DNA of 44,024 bases from Aquaspirillum serpens DSM 68 (GTDB lineage Bacteria; Pseudomonadota; Gammaproteobacteria; Burkholderiales; Aquaspirillaceae): assembly GCF_000420525.1 (NCBI RefSeq), contig NZ_ATVC01000013.1, positions 1 through 44,024 on the forward strand. Direction: 5' to 3'. Below the pieces are notes generated by a model. The model was given only the letters and a program-made list of their open reading frames with translations, was not told the origin of the DNA and made no database searches. A program made the translations under genes and the position numbers. This document shows, one piece after another, positions 17,026 through 24,765 of the stretch (position 1 is its first letter; each line of letters opens with the position of its first letter).

Positions 17026-17985
17026 TCACAGCCTTGGCAAGTGAGGGTCAGTGCTTGCTTTAATAGTGTTGAGTGCTGTGGCGACAATCCCCGCCACATC
17101 TGCCGTATTAGCAGGAATAATGAGTGTGTTACTTTCTTTGGCCAATTGTGAGAAAGCCTGAACATATTGTTCAGCCACTTTCCAATTGACTGCTTCAATG
17201 CCGCCGTTTTGCTGTAACGCTTGTGCGACTTTGGCGATGGCCTCGGCGTTGGCTGCTGCGACTAAGCGAATGGCTTCAGCATCCCCCGTGGCTTTGTTAA
17301 TCCGTGCTTGTTTTTCACCCTCCGATTGATTGATTAACGATTGTTGTTCGCCTTCCGATTTACGAATCGCGGCTTCTCGCTCACCAGTGGCTAAGTTAAT
17401 TTGCTCTTGTTTGCGACCTTCGCTAGAAGCAATCAGGGCGCGCTTTTCGCGCTCGGCAGTGATTTGTTGTTGCATCGAGTGCAAAATTTCTTTGGGTGGC
17501 ACAAGGTCTTTAATTTCATAACGCAATACTTTCACGCCCCAAGTGATGGCCGCTTCATCCAGCGCCGCTACCACTGCACGGTTGATCTCGTCGCGTTCTT
17601 CAAACGTTTTGTCTAACTCCATCCGTCCGATCACTGACCGCAGTGTGGTTTGTGCCAATTGGGTGATGGCAAGAATATAGTCGCTGCTGCCATAGCTGGC
17701 GCGTTGTGGATCGGTCACTTGAAAATACAAAATCCCATCCACTGTCAGTTGGGTATTGTCGCGGGTAATACAAATTTGGCTCGGCACATCTAACGGAATT
17801 TCTTTCAGAGAATGGCGATAGGCCAAGCGATCAACAAAAGGAATAATGATATTTAAGCCCGGCGATAACACCGCGTGGAAACGGCCAAGACGCTCGACCA
17901 CAAACGCGGTTTGTTGGGGAACAACTTTGATCGCTTTGGCTAACACGATGACCACAGCAAGAGCCAGCAAAACCATCACTTCCAT
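17026..17985 (-). CDS. SPFH/slipin family membrane protein (QmcA-like)
   Basis: A 319-residue membrane-anchored stomatin/prohibitin protein. One N-terminal hydrophobic helix (MEVMVLLALAVVIVLA) is followed by the SPFH domain: VVPQQTAFVVERLGRFH, LSPGLNIIIPFVD, ITRDNTQLTVDGILYFQV, RSVIGRMELDKTFEERD. A long charged coiled-coil rich in Glu/Ala repeats then spans about 170-245. Such proteins form large membrane-associated cages or rafts and control proteases or lipid domains. The NfeD partner often encoded beside it is not here. AAAGGAAAAG precedes the ATG. Confidence 0.9.
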   Translation of the reverse strand: MEVMVLLALAVVIVLAKAIKVVPQQTAFVVERLGRFHAVLSPGLNIIIPFVDRLAYRHSLKEIPLDVPSQICITRDNTQLTVDGILYFQVTDPQRASYGSSDYILAITQLAQTTLRSVIGRMELDKTFEERDEINRAVVAALDEAAITWGVKVLRYEIKDLVPPKEILHSMQQQITAEREKRALIASSEGRKQEQINLATGEREAAIRKSEGEQQSLINQSEGEKQARINKATGDAEAIRLVAAANAEAIAKVAQALQQNGGIEAVNWKVAEQYVQAFSQLAKESNTLIIPANTADVAGIVATALNTIKASTDPHLPRL

Positions 17986-17997
17986 AGTGCTTTTCCT

Positions 17998-20097
17998 TTA
18001 GATTGAAACAGACGGTTGGGCACTGTTTTGTGCCAGTTGGCATTGGTTTTTACCATTGCGTTTGACCTGATACATCGCATCATCCGCTGCATGTAACAAG
18101 GCTTTGACTTCGGTGGCATGATCTGGATACAGCGCGATGCCGATACTGGCACTTAAATCAAACTCACGCTCTGCCACTGCATAGGGCTGTTTTAGAACAT
18201 CTAGCACATGTTGTGCCACGGTAAGGGCATCTTCTGCGTGGCGGATATCGTGCAAAATGACCGCAAACTCATCGCCGCCCAAGCGGGCCGGTTGGTCGCT
18301 GGCGCGCAAACTCTGTTTGATACGCTGGGCCGCTTCTTTTAATAGTTCATCACCGATGGCATGGCCGGCTTCGTCATTCACTGCTTTGAAACCATCTAAG
18401 TCGATAAATAATACCGCAAAGTGCATGGCTTGATGCCGTTTTGCATGATGAATTGCCTGTTCTACCTGTTCGCGCAACAAGGTACGGTTGGCTAAGCCGG
18501 TGAGCTCGTCGTGTAAAGCCATATATTGCAGGCGCGACTCCAACCGTTTTTGCTCGGTTAAATCGACAAAGGCAAGCAATTGCCAATCGTCAAATTGCAC
18601 CATATGGCATTGCAAAATATGTTGCTGTCCGGTTTGGTGTTGGGCATGAAATTCAAACGGTGGAATTTCGCCACCATGCCGAATGACATTGCTGATTTGT
18701 CGTTGCCAATATTCCTGTAAATAGGCGCTACGTTCGGGAGCACATTGCGCCCAGAAGGTTGCCATGTCTTGTAATTGTTCACGTTGATAGCCAAAGGTCG
18801 CGACAAATTTTGGATTCAACAAAATAAATTGTTGGGTATCGGCATTGACCAATGCTAAGGCAATCGGTAAATGCGTCATCATCCCTTGCAAGCGTTCATT
18901 GGCAGCGTGGATGCGGCCTTGATCGCGTAGGCGGGCGGCTTCAATTTGCTGGCTGGTGGCAATTTGCCCAGCCAATTCTCGGTTTAAACGCAAAATATAC
19001 GCGACAGTAAAAATACCCAAGACAATCAATAACACACCACCAGCAATGGCGTAGCGTAACCAAGTGGGTAAGGTTTCTTTCACCGGTGGGTGGTATAAAA
19101 ACCCTTCCAAAGAAAACTTGGCAGGCAGCATATTCAGTTCGGCATAGGTGCGGACAATGTGTTGCCAGCGACCACGATGCATATGGCCGATTTCAATCAG
19201 ATCGGCTTGAATCAGCTCTTGCATTTTTTGATGTTCAAAGCGCAAGTGTGCTGCCGATTTTTGCGTTTGATAGCGTTGTTGTAACCACTGAATCACCTCT
19301 TCTGGATGATTAAGAGCATATTCCCACCCTTTTAAGCTAGCCTTACGGAAGGCCTCCACCTGTTTTGGGTAGCTAGCAATGGTGTCTTCGGTGGTAAACA
19401 GAATATCTCCATAAAAATCAATCCCAACTTGGCGTGGGTTGAAAATTTGAAAGGGTTCACCTTGTTGTTGTAACAAAAATGGCTCGTCGGTGAGATAGCC
19501 AGACATCGCCGCAATACGGTCTTCTGTTAACGCACGGATACCAAAATTATGGGCCACCGGTGTCATGGCGCCGATGTCGATCTTTTCTCTCTGCAGATAG
19601 GCATACAGCTCATCTGCATGCGATTCAATCATCACTTTTTTACCGTGCAAATTGGGAAACACCGGCGGGCGGTCGTCGTTGCTGATAACAGGGCGTGTGA
19701 TAAAAATTTGCGCCGAGTGCTGAAAGATAGCCGCCATTGCCACCACCGGATGCCCCTGTGTGCGCAGTGGCAATAGGCTGGTGCTACTGATACCAAAATC
19801 AGCATGACCCGCTAACACTTCTTTGATCACATCGGTATCGGGGGTGGCTTCCACCAACTGCACTTCTAAGCCTGCTTCGCGATAAAAGCCCTTTTGTACG
19901 GCGGCGTAATAGCCTGCAAACTGAAATTGGTGTTGCCATTTGAGTTGGAGAACGAAGCGATGTTGGGCTGTGGTGGGGGGGGATGTTGGTGTGGACGAGT
20001 TAGCTTGACTAACACTGATACAAAATAACAGTCCCACACCTAACATCAACAGGGTATGCCAACAGGGGGCAAACAACGACAGACGAAAAGTAGGCAT
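17998..20097 (-). CDS. Periplasmic NMT1/Thi5-like sensor, PAS and GGDEF diguanylate cyclase
   Basis: A 699-residue inner-membrane signalling enzyme that should make cyclic di-GMP. Order: signal/anchor helix (10-31, cleavable after SQA), a periplasmic solute-binding domain of the NMT1/Thi5-SsuA type (45-330; LQLKWQHQFQFAGYYAA, GHADFGISST), a membrane helix (347-369), a PAS domain (about 400-515), then GGDEF. The active loop is GGDEF at 607-611, with inhibitory-site RxxD (RASD, 598-601) five residues before it. The input domain suggests it senses a small nitrogenous or pyrimidine-like ligand, but this is inference. The start at 20097 gives a proper signal peptide. Confidence 0.92.
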   Translation of the reverse strand: MPTFRLSLFAPCWHTLLMLGVGLLFCISVSQANSSTPTSPPTTAQHRFVLQLKWQHQFQFAGYYAAVQKGFYREAGLEVQLVEATPDTDVIKEVLAGHADFGISSTSLLPLRTQGHPVVAMAAIFQHSAQIFITRPVISNDDRPPVFPNLHGKKVMIESHADELYAYLQREKIDIGAMTPVAHNFGIRALTEDRIAAMSGYLTDEPFLLQQQGEPFQIFNPRQVGIDFYGDILFTTEDTIASYPKQVEAFRKASLKGWEYALNHPEEVIQWLQQRYQTQKSAAHLRFEHQKMQELIQADLIEIGHMHRGRWQHIVRTYAELNMLPAKFSLEGFLYHPPVKETLPTWLRYAIAGGVLLIVLGIFTVAYILRLNRELAGQIATSQQIEAARLRDQGRIHAANERLQGMMTHLPIALALVNADTQQFILLNPKFVATFGYQREQLQDMATFWAQCAPERSAYLQEYWQRQISNVIRHGGEIPPFEFHAQHQTGQQHILQCHMVQFDDWQLLAFVDLTEQKRLESRLQYMALHDELTGLANRTLLREQVEQAIHHAKRHQAMHFAVLFIDLDGFKAVNDEAGHAIGDELLKEAAQRIKQSLRASDQPARLGGDEFAVILHDIRHAEDALTVAQHVLDVLKQPYAVAEREFDLSASIGIALYPDHATEVKALLHAADDAMYQVKRNGKNQCQLAQNSAQPSVSI

Positions 20098-20166
20098 GGT
20101 CTTGGTCACAGTTTGGCAGTGATGTAACAGCATTATATTGTTGTTTCCGCTGCTTTACGCTGATTT

Positions 20167-20188
20167 TGAAATTTTTTCTCAAATTTCA
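20167..20188. promoter_or_regulatory. Inverted repeat in the divergent c-di-GMP gene promoter region
   Basis: TGAAATTT (20167-20174) and AAATTTCA (20181-20188) form a perfect 8-base inverted repeat around six bases. It lies between the two divergent c-di-GMP enzyme genes, so it could be an operator shared by both. No regulator can be named. Confidence 0.4.
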
Positions 20189-20276
20189 GGTACTCAATGA
20201 CCAGTCAAAAAAAATTCATCATCACTCGCTACACTGTGTCCCTTAGCTCACTGCCTTGCGATAAGGGTTGTCAAAG

Positions 20277-22094
20277 ATGGTCATCCGTGAACTGCCTCAA
20301 TCTTCTCTCTCCGAAAAACTTGAACCTGCGCTGATTGGCGAATTGATTGCCATCATCGAGGGCGAGCGTCTGACACCTGTGTTTCAACCGATTGTCGATT
20401 TCTCGACCTCATCCATCATTGGCTATGAAGGTCTAATTCGTGGCCCCGCCTCAAGCCGCTTGTATTCACCGCAGGACTTATTTGAGGTCGCAGGCCGCTG
20501 CAATATGACGCAAGCACTCGAACGAACTTGCTTTGCAGCCGTACTCGAACGCTTTGTTGAGCTCGATTTGAAGGGCTCCTTGTCGATCAATTTGGGGCCG
20601 GATACAGTGCAAACCGAGTCTTTCCACCCCGATCGGTTGGTACCTCAGTTGCTGAAACAAGGTTTGTCGCCACAGCGTTTGATTATTGAATTAACCGAAA
20701 GTCGGCCTTTTGGTCAATTTGAAACCTTACGCAATCGTTTACATGCCTATCGCCAACAGGGTTTACGGGTGGCATTAGATGATTTGGGCGAAGGTTTTTC
20801 CAATCTGCGTAGTTGGGCAGAAATTTCCCCTGATTTTGTGAAGCTGGATAAATTTTTTATCCAAAACATCAACGAAAACCCAATTCATCGACACTTTTTA
20901 ACCAGCATTATTCAACTTGCTGAGCATAATGGTTGCCATGTGGTGGCCGAGGGGGTGGAAACCCAGGCTGAATATCAAACCCTACGCGAACTCGGAGTCA
21001 ATTTTGGTCAGGGTTATTTTTTCGGCAAGCCATCGGCTTTACCGGCTCGTCAGTTTCAAATCCGTCATCACCAACAACAATCCCCTTTCAGCCAGCAAGA
21101 AAGCAATTTAATCATTGTGACGGCAGATCGAGCGGGGGACTTATTAGTCGCGGTGGATACTCTCGCTTCACATGCTCCCGCTGACACTGCCTATCGTGCT
21201 TTTGCTGATGATGCCGATTTATTCGCTATCCCAGTGGTGGACGATGGGCGGCCCGTGGGGTTGTTGCGGCGACATCATGTTCTCGAAACCTTTGCCCGTC
21301 CGTTTAGCCGTGAGTTATATGCAAAAAAACCCTGCGCCGGCATGATGGATCCTAAACCATTGATTGTTGATGCTTCGATGAGTATTCAAACCTTGTCGAG
21401 CATTGTGGTGGCGGCGGAGCGGCGGTATTTGATTGATGGTTTTATCATCACCGATCAAGGTCGTTATCTCGGTATGGGAACCGGTTTTGATCTGATGAAA
21501 AAAATCAACGAAATTCAAATCCGTGCTGCCCGCCATGCCAATCCACTGACCGGTTTGCCGGGGAATGTGCCGATTAACGAAGCGATTGACCAAGAGTTAC
21601 TGACAGGGCGGTTATTTACCGTGGCTTACTGTGATTTAGATCATTTTAAACCGTTTAATGATTTATACGGTTTTAGCCAAGGCGACGAACTAATTCAATT
21701 TACCGGCCATCTGTTATTAGAACATGCCGACCCTAACCAAGATTTTGTCGGTCATGTTGGCGGCGATGATTTTATTGTGTTATTCCGCAGTGATGATTGG
21801 GAAGCCCGTTGCCGTGGCATTTTGACAGCATTCGAACAACAGGTGAAACGTTTTTTCCGACCAGAGCATTTAGATCTTGGAGGGTTTTTAGCGGTGCAGC
21901 GTAATGGCGAGAGTGCTTTTTTACCCTTGACTGCATTATCAATTGGTGCAATTCGGATTGAACCGACACTCTATCATTCACACCGTGATATTTCTGCCGT
22001 TGCCGCCGAGGCGAAAAAAGTCGCGAAAAAAACCAGCGGGTGTAGCTTATTTATCGAACGGCGGCAACCCGAATTGGGTGGCAAGTTAAGCTAA
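20277..22094 (+). CDS. EAL-CBS-GGDEF cyclic-di-GMP enzyme
   Basis: A 605-residue soluble protein. The EAL domain comes first (about 20-255) with catalytic elements preserved: YEGL (Glu51), SINLGP, ELTES, DDLGEGFSNL (Asp168/169), VKLDKF, VVAEGVET and GQGYFFGKP. A probable CBS pair follows (about 285-400: FAIPVVDDGRPVGLLRRH, DGFIITDQGRYLG). The GGDEF domain ends the protein with loop GGDDF at 495-499 and no RxxD inhibitory site. It may thus degrade c-di-GMP, make it, or both, with CBS sensing a nucleotide. AAGGG sits nine bases before the ATG at 20277; a TTG at 20268 is the alternative. Confidence 0.92.
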   Translation: MVIRELPQSSLSEKLEPALIGELIAIIEGERLTPVFQPIVDFSTSSIIGYEGLIRGPASSRLYSPQDLFEVAGRCNMTQALERTCFAAVLERFVELDLKGSLSINLGPDTVQTESFHPDRLVPQLLKQGLSPQRLIIELTESRPFGQFETLRNRLHAYRQQGLRVALDDLGEGFSNLRSWAEISPDFVKLDKFFIQNINENPIHRHFLTSIIQLAEHNGCHVVAEGVETQAEYQTLRELGVNFGQGYFFGKPSALPARQFQIRHHQQQSPFSQQESNLIIVTADRAGDLLVAVDTLASHAPADTAYRAFADDADLFAIPVVDDGRPVGLLRRHHVLETFARPFSRELYAKKPCAGMMDPKPLIVDASMSIQTLSSIVVAAERRYLIDGFIITDQGRYLGMGTGFDLMKKINEIQIRAARHANPLTGLPGNVPINEAIDQELLTGRLFTVAYCDLDHFKPFNDLYGFSQGDELIQFTGHLLLEHADPNQDFVGHVGGDDFIVLFRSDDWEARCRGILTAFEQQVKRFFRPEHLDLGGFLAVQRNGESAFLPLTALSIGAIRIEPTLYHSHRDISAVAAEAKKVAKKTSGCSLFIERRQPELGGKLS

Positions 22095-22114
22095 GAGCAT
22101 ATGTGGCAATATGA

Positions 22115-22143
22115 TTGACAGTCTGGCAAAGCACTCATAATAA
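22115..22143 (+). promoter_or_regulatory. Sigma70-type promoter for the LivK-like gene
   Basis: TTGACA (22115-22120), a 17-base spacer and TAATAA (22138-22143) form a near-consensus housekeeping promoter. It lies 40 bases before the substrate-binding protein start at 22183. Confidence 0.75.
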
Positions 22144-22182
22144 TCATCCCCGTTCCCTTAAGCTCACGTGAAGGATGTCCCC

Positions 22183-23379
22183 ATGAAGTATGCCCGTTTA
22201 AGCCTGATTGCTTCCGCCGTTTTAGCCCTGTCTGCCTGCGGTAAATCCGAGGCACCTAAGCCTGCTGCCGATGCTGCCGCGCCTGCTCCTGTTGCTGCAG
22301 CACCTGCAGAAGAAACCACCGTACTGATTGGTAGCGTGGCGCCATTGACTGGCCCCATTGCCCACTTAGGTAAAGACAACGAATCCGGTGCTCGTTTGGC
22401 CGTGGATGAGATCAATGCCGAAGGTTTGACCATCGGCGGCAAAAAAGTGCGTTTGGAGTTGGTGTCTGAAGACGACCAAGCCGACCCGAAAATTGCAACC
22501 CAAGTGGCACAACGCTTGGTGGACAAAAAAGTGGTGGGTGTGATCGGTCACTTAAACTCGGGTACGACTATCCCAGCATCGAAAATTTATGCTGACGCGG
22601 GCATTCCACAAATTTCGCCTTCCTCTACCAACCCTGCTTACACCCAGCAAGGTTTCAAGACCGCTTACCGTGTGGTGGCAAACGATGTGCAACAAGGCGC
22701 ATCGTTGGGTAACTTTGCGGTGGAAAGCCTCAAAGTGAAAAATGTGGCGGTGATTGATGACCGCACTGCCTATGGTCAAGGGATTGCTGACGAATTCGTG
22801 AAGGCTGCCGAGGCTAAAGGTGCGAAAGTGGTGAAGCGTGAGTTTACCTCTAACACCGCTACCGACTTTATGGCGATTTTGACGTCTATCAAAGCCGCGA
22901 AGCCTGATCTGGTGTTCTTTGGTGGGATGGACGCTCAGGGCGGCCCATTGGCAAAACAGATGAAGAAATTGGGCATCGAAGTCAAATTGTTGGGTGCTGA
23001 CGGGATCTACTCGCCAGAATTCCTGAAATTGGCGGGTGAAGCTGCCGAAGGTCACTACGCCTCCTTCATCGGTATGCCACGCGATCAAATGCCGGGGTTT
23101 GCTTCGTTTAACGAGAAATTCAAAGCCAAGTATGGCGAAGTGCAAATGTACTCGCCTTATGCCTATGACGCAGTGCGCGTGATGGTCGATGCGATGAAAA
23201 AAGCCGACTCGGTTGATCCGGCTGCGTTTGCTCCAAAACTGGCTGAAACCGAATATGCTGGTGTGACCAGCAAGGTCAAGTTTGACGACAAGGGCGACTT
23301 GGTGAACGGTGCTGTGACGGTGTACCAAGTGAAAGACGGCAAGTGGGAAACCCTGCAAACCGTGGGTGGCATGAAATAA
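22183..23379 (+). CDS. Branched-chain amino acid ABC transporter substrate-binding lipoprotein (LivK-like)
   Basis: A 398-residue periplasmic binding protein. The signal peptide ends in the lipobox LSAC, with Cys19 as lipidated residue, followed by an Ala/Pro linker. The type I periplasmic binding fold is visible from VLIGSVAPLTGPIAHLGKD through GVIGHLNSGTTIPAS, ISPSSTNP and VFFGGMDAQGGPL. This is the Leu/Ile/Val-binding (LIVBP/LivJ/LivK) family; the ligand could be another amino acid. No permease or ATPase genes are adjacent. AAGGAT sits before the ATG, behind a strong promoter and before a strong terminator, so this is a well-expressed single gene. Confidence 0.92.
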   Translation: MKYARLSLIASAVLALSACGKSEAPKPAADAAAPAPVAAAPAEETTVLIGSVAPLTGPIAHLGKDNESGARLAVDEINAEGLTIGGKKVRLELVSEDDQADPKIATQVAQRLVDKKVVGVIGHLNSGTTIPASKIYADAGIPQISPSSTNPAYTQQGFKTAYRVVANDVQQGASLGNFAVESLKVKNVAVIDDRTAYGQGIADEFVKAAEAKGAKVVKREFTSNTATDFMAILTSIKAAKPDLVFFGGMDAQGGPLAKQMKKLGIEVKLLGADGIYSPEFLKLAGEAAEGHYASFIGMPRDQMPGFASFNEKFKAKYGEVQMYSPYAYDAVRVMVDAMKKADSVDPAAFAPKLAETEYAGVTSKVKFDDKGDLVNGAVTVYQVKDGKWETLQTVGGMK

Positions 23380-23400
23380 GCCAAGCTTGATGACCCGAAA

Positions 23401-23431
23401 AACCCCGATGTCACCACATCGGGGTTTTTTT
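23401..23431 (+). terminator. Terminator of the LivK-like gene
   Basis: CCCCGATG (23403-23410) pairs with CATCGGGG (23417-23424) around a six-base loop and is followed by seven T residues. A classic intrinsic terminator. Confidence 0.93.
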
Positions 23432-23485
23432 CGCTCTCAGCTGTGGCATGATTGTCGTATCGTAAGCGTTTGCCTTGCGATGACC

Positions 23486-23639
23486 TCATCAGTTTTGATG
23501 AACGGCTGGCAACCGTAACTGCTCTACCCGTGGCGAATCCAGCCGGTAACGGCGGTGCTATTTCTGGAGGGGTTCTAGAGATAGTCGGGAAGGTGATGCC
23601 TGTTTGAGTGCATCTGTGAACACAAACAGGAAGAGAATC
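23486..23639 (+). ncRNA. Candidate structured 5' leader RNA (riboswitch- or thermometer-like)
   Basis: Between the livK terminator and the acidic repeat gene lies about 250 bases that hold four consecutive hairpins. They are TCATCA/TGATGA (23486-23501); CGGCTGG/CCAGCCG (23503-23509 with 23539-23545); an 11-pair stem CTATTTCTGGA/TCTAGAGATAG with loop GGGGT (23558-23584); and CCTGTTTG/CAAACAGG (23599-23606 with 23623-23630). The last stem contains the AGG of the AGGAAGAG ribosome site for the small upstream frame at 23640, so folding would hide it. I could not match it to a known riboswitch consensus. Function as a regulatory leader is inference. Confidence 0.45.
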
Positions 23640-23684
23640 ATGCGCCCATGCGTGTACTTTCTTGAGAGCGGTGAATCCCTATGA
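23640..23684 (+). CDS. 14-residue upstream leader peptide
   Basis: A 15-codon frame (MRPCVYFLESGESL) preceded by AGGAAGAG at good spacing. Its stop overlaps the start of the acidic repeat protein in ATGA (23681-23684). The downstream gene has only a weak ribosome site of its own, so the small frame probably delivers ribosomes to it by coupling. No codon run typical of amino acid attenuators is seen. Real translation is unproven. Confidence 0.45.
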   Translation: MRPCVYFLESGESL

Positions 23685-24694
23685 AGCCCAATACCGAGGC
23701 CTTTTATCAAAAAGCGGCAATTGCCCTGACTGAAAAACTGAATGCACTTTTACTTGAACTAGACCCAAACACCTCTCCACGCCAACCCAACGACTATGAT
23801 GCGGATGCTGACTTGCTTGATGTCAGTTCTGCTGATTTGGGGAAACAACCGGCGGCACCAAGCCATGCTTGGAAGCTGTGTTTTGTGTTGGTGCAGAAAA
23901 TCAAAGACGTGCGCGCAGAGATCGATCAGGCGAAATTGGCCGAAAACGATGCTGTGTTATTGTTAGAGGAACATCTGAGCGCGGTGTTAGATTCGCAAGA
24001 AGTGGCCGCTTTGGCTTCGCTGTTGTCCGGTGCGGCAGTCAAACCCTCTGCAACACCGGTAGAAGAGATGGCCAGTTTGGTATCAGAAACCCCTGACGTA
24101 GTGGAAGCGCCTGCTGTAGAAGACAACGCCATGGTTGAGACTGAGGCAGTGGCAGCGGCGGAAGTAGAGACTGAAACCGAGTCGGTGGCAAGTGATGATT
24201 TGCCAGTAGAAGCGGCGGCAGACGAGGTGATTGCCCCAGAATTTCCGGTAGCGTTTGACAATGAAGATGCCGTTGTTGCCACCGACAGCGCCTTGTTAGA
24301 TTCGCAAGAAGTGGCCGCGATGTTGCAAGCGGCTGGCGAAATGCCAACGCCTGCCCCTGAAACCTCGGCAGTAGAAGCCTTTTTAGCGGCAGCGGATGAA
24401 ATTACCGCTACTGCACAAGCATCGGCGGCACCAGTCGCTGATACGGCTGACGAAGCGTTCCCTGATTTAGGTTTGGCTCAGCAAGAGCCGGTTGCCGTTG
24501 AAGCGACCCCAGAAGAAATTGCTGCTTTAGTACAGGCAGAAGGTTTGGTGAATGCGAAACCAGTCAGTGAATTTGAAGCCGATTTACAAGAAGACATGAC
24601 CGCTATGGCGGCTGTTGCGACTACAGAAAGTGATCCAACTGTAGCAGGGGAATCGGTAGATTTAGAATTCACCGCTGCTGCACCACGCGTGTAA
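23681..24694 (+). CDS. Acidic Ala/Glu-rich protein with repeated SQEVAAL-type motifs
   Basis: Not a family I recognise. A 337-residue very acidic soluble protein with no signal peptide or membrane helix. Residues 1-120 look helical and ordered; the rest is low-complexity Ala/Glu/Val/Pro. The motif LDSQEVAAL/M occurs at 103-111 and 206-214, and looser forms occur at 125-134 (TPVEEMASLV) and 276-284 (TPEEIAALV). At DNA level 23 bases are identical between 23987-24009 and 24296-24318. The motif resembles the SQxEIxALL peptide at the N-terminus of flagellar FliM, which binds CheY-P; a docking role is speculation. It is coupled to the upstream peptide. Confidence 0.7.
   Translation: MKPNTEAFYQKAAIALTEKLNALLLELDPNTSPRQPNDYDADADLLDVSSADLGKQPAAPSHAWKLCFVLVQKIKDVRAEIDQAKLAENDAVLLLEEHLSAVLDSQEVAALASLLSGAAVKPSATPVEEMASLVSETPDVVEAPAVEDNAMVETEAVAAAEVETETESVASDDLPVEAAADEVIAPEFPVAFDNEDAVVATDSALLDSQEVAAMLQAAGEMPTPAPETSAVEAFLAAADEITATAQASAAPVADTADEAFPDLGLAQQEPVAVEATPEEIAALVQAEGLVNAKPVSEFEADLQEDMTAMAAVATTESDPTVAGESVDLEFTAAAPRV
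23987..24009 (+). repeat. Exact 23-base internal repeat, copy 1
   Basis: Identical to 24296-24318, in frame inside the acidic protein gene, encoding LDSQEVAA. Exact identity at third codon positions suggests recent duplication or gene conversion, not only selection on the peptide. Confidence 0.85.
24296..24318 (+). repeat. Exact 23-base internal repeat, copy 2
   Basis: Second copy of the repeat at 23987-24009, 309 bases (103 codons) downstream and in the same reading frame. Confidence 0.85.
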
Positions 24695-24701
24695 TTGCGC
24701 G

Positions 24702-24743
24702 AAAACCCGTTGCCAGCGGTGTTTCGCCGCTGGCGTGGGTTTT
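24702..24743. terminator. Bidirectional terminator between the acidic protein gene and metG
   Basis: Inner stem GCCAGCGG (24712-24719) with CCGCTGGC (24727-24734), and outer AAAACCC with GGGTTTT (24737-24743). It has T-runs in both directions between two convergent genes. Confidence 0.9.
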
Positions 24744-24765
24744 CAAAAATTTTCAGAAAAAATTG

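Noticed and set aside
22552-23358. 268-codon minus-strand frame
   Set aside because: Antisense to the LivK-like gene; His/Phe/Val-rich shadow caused by codon bias.
23432-23680. Known riboswitch classes or 6S/4.5S RNA in the long gap
   Set aside because: Conserved boxes of the c-di-GMP-I, TPP, SAM, cobalamin and fluoride classes, 6S and 4.5S RNA are not recognisable, so it is listed only as a candidate leader.
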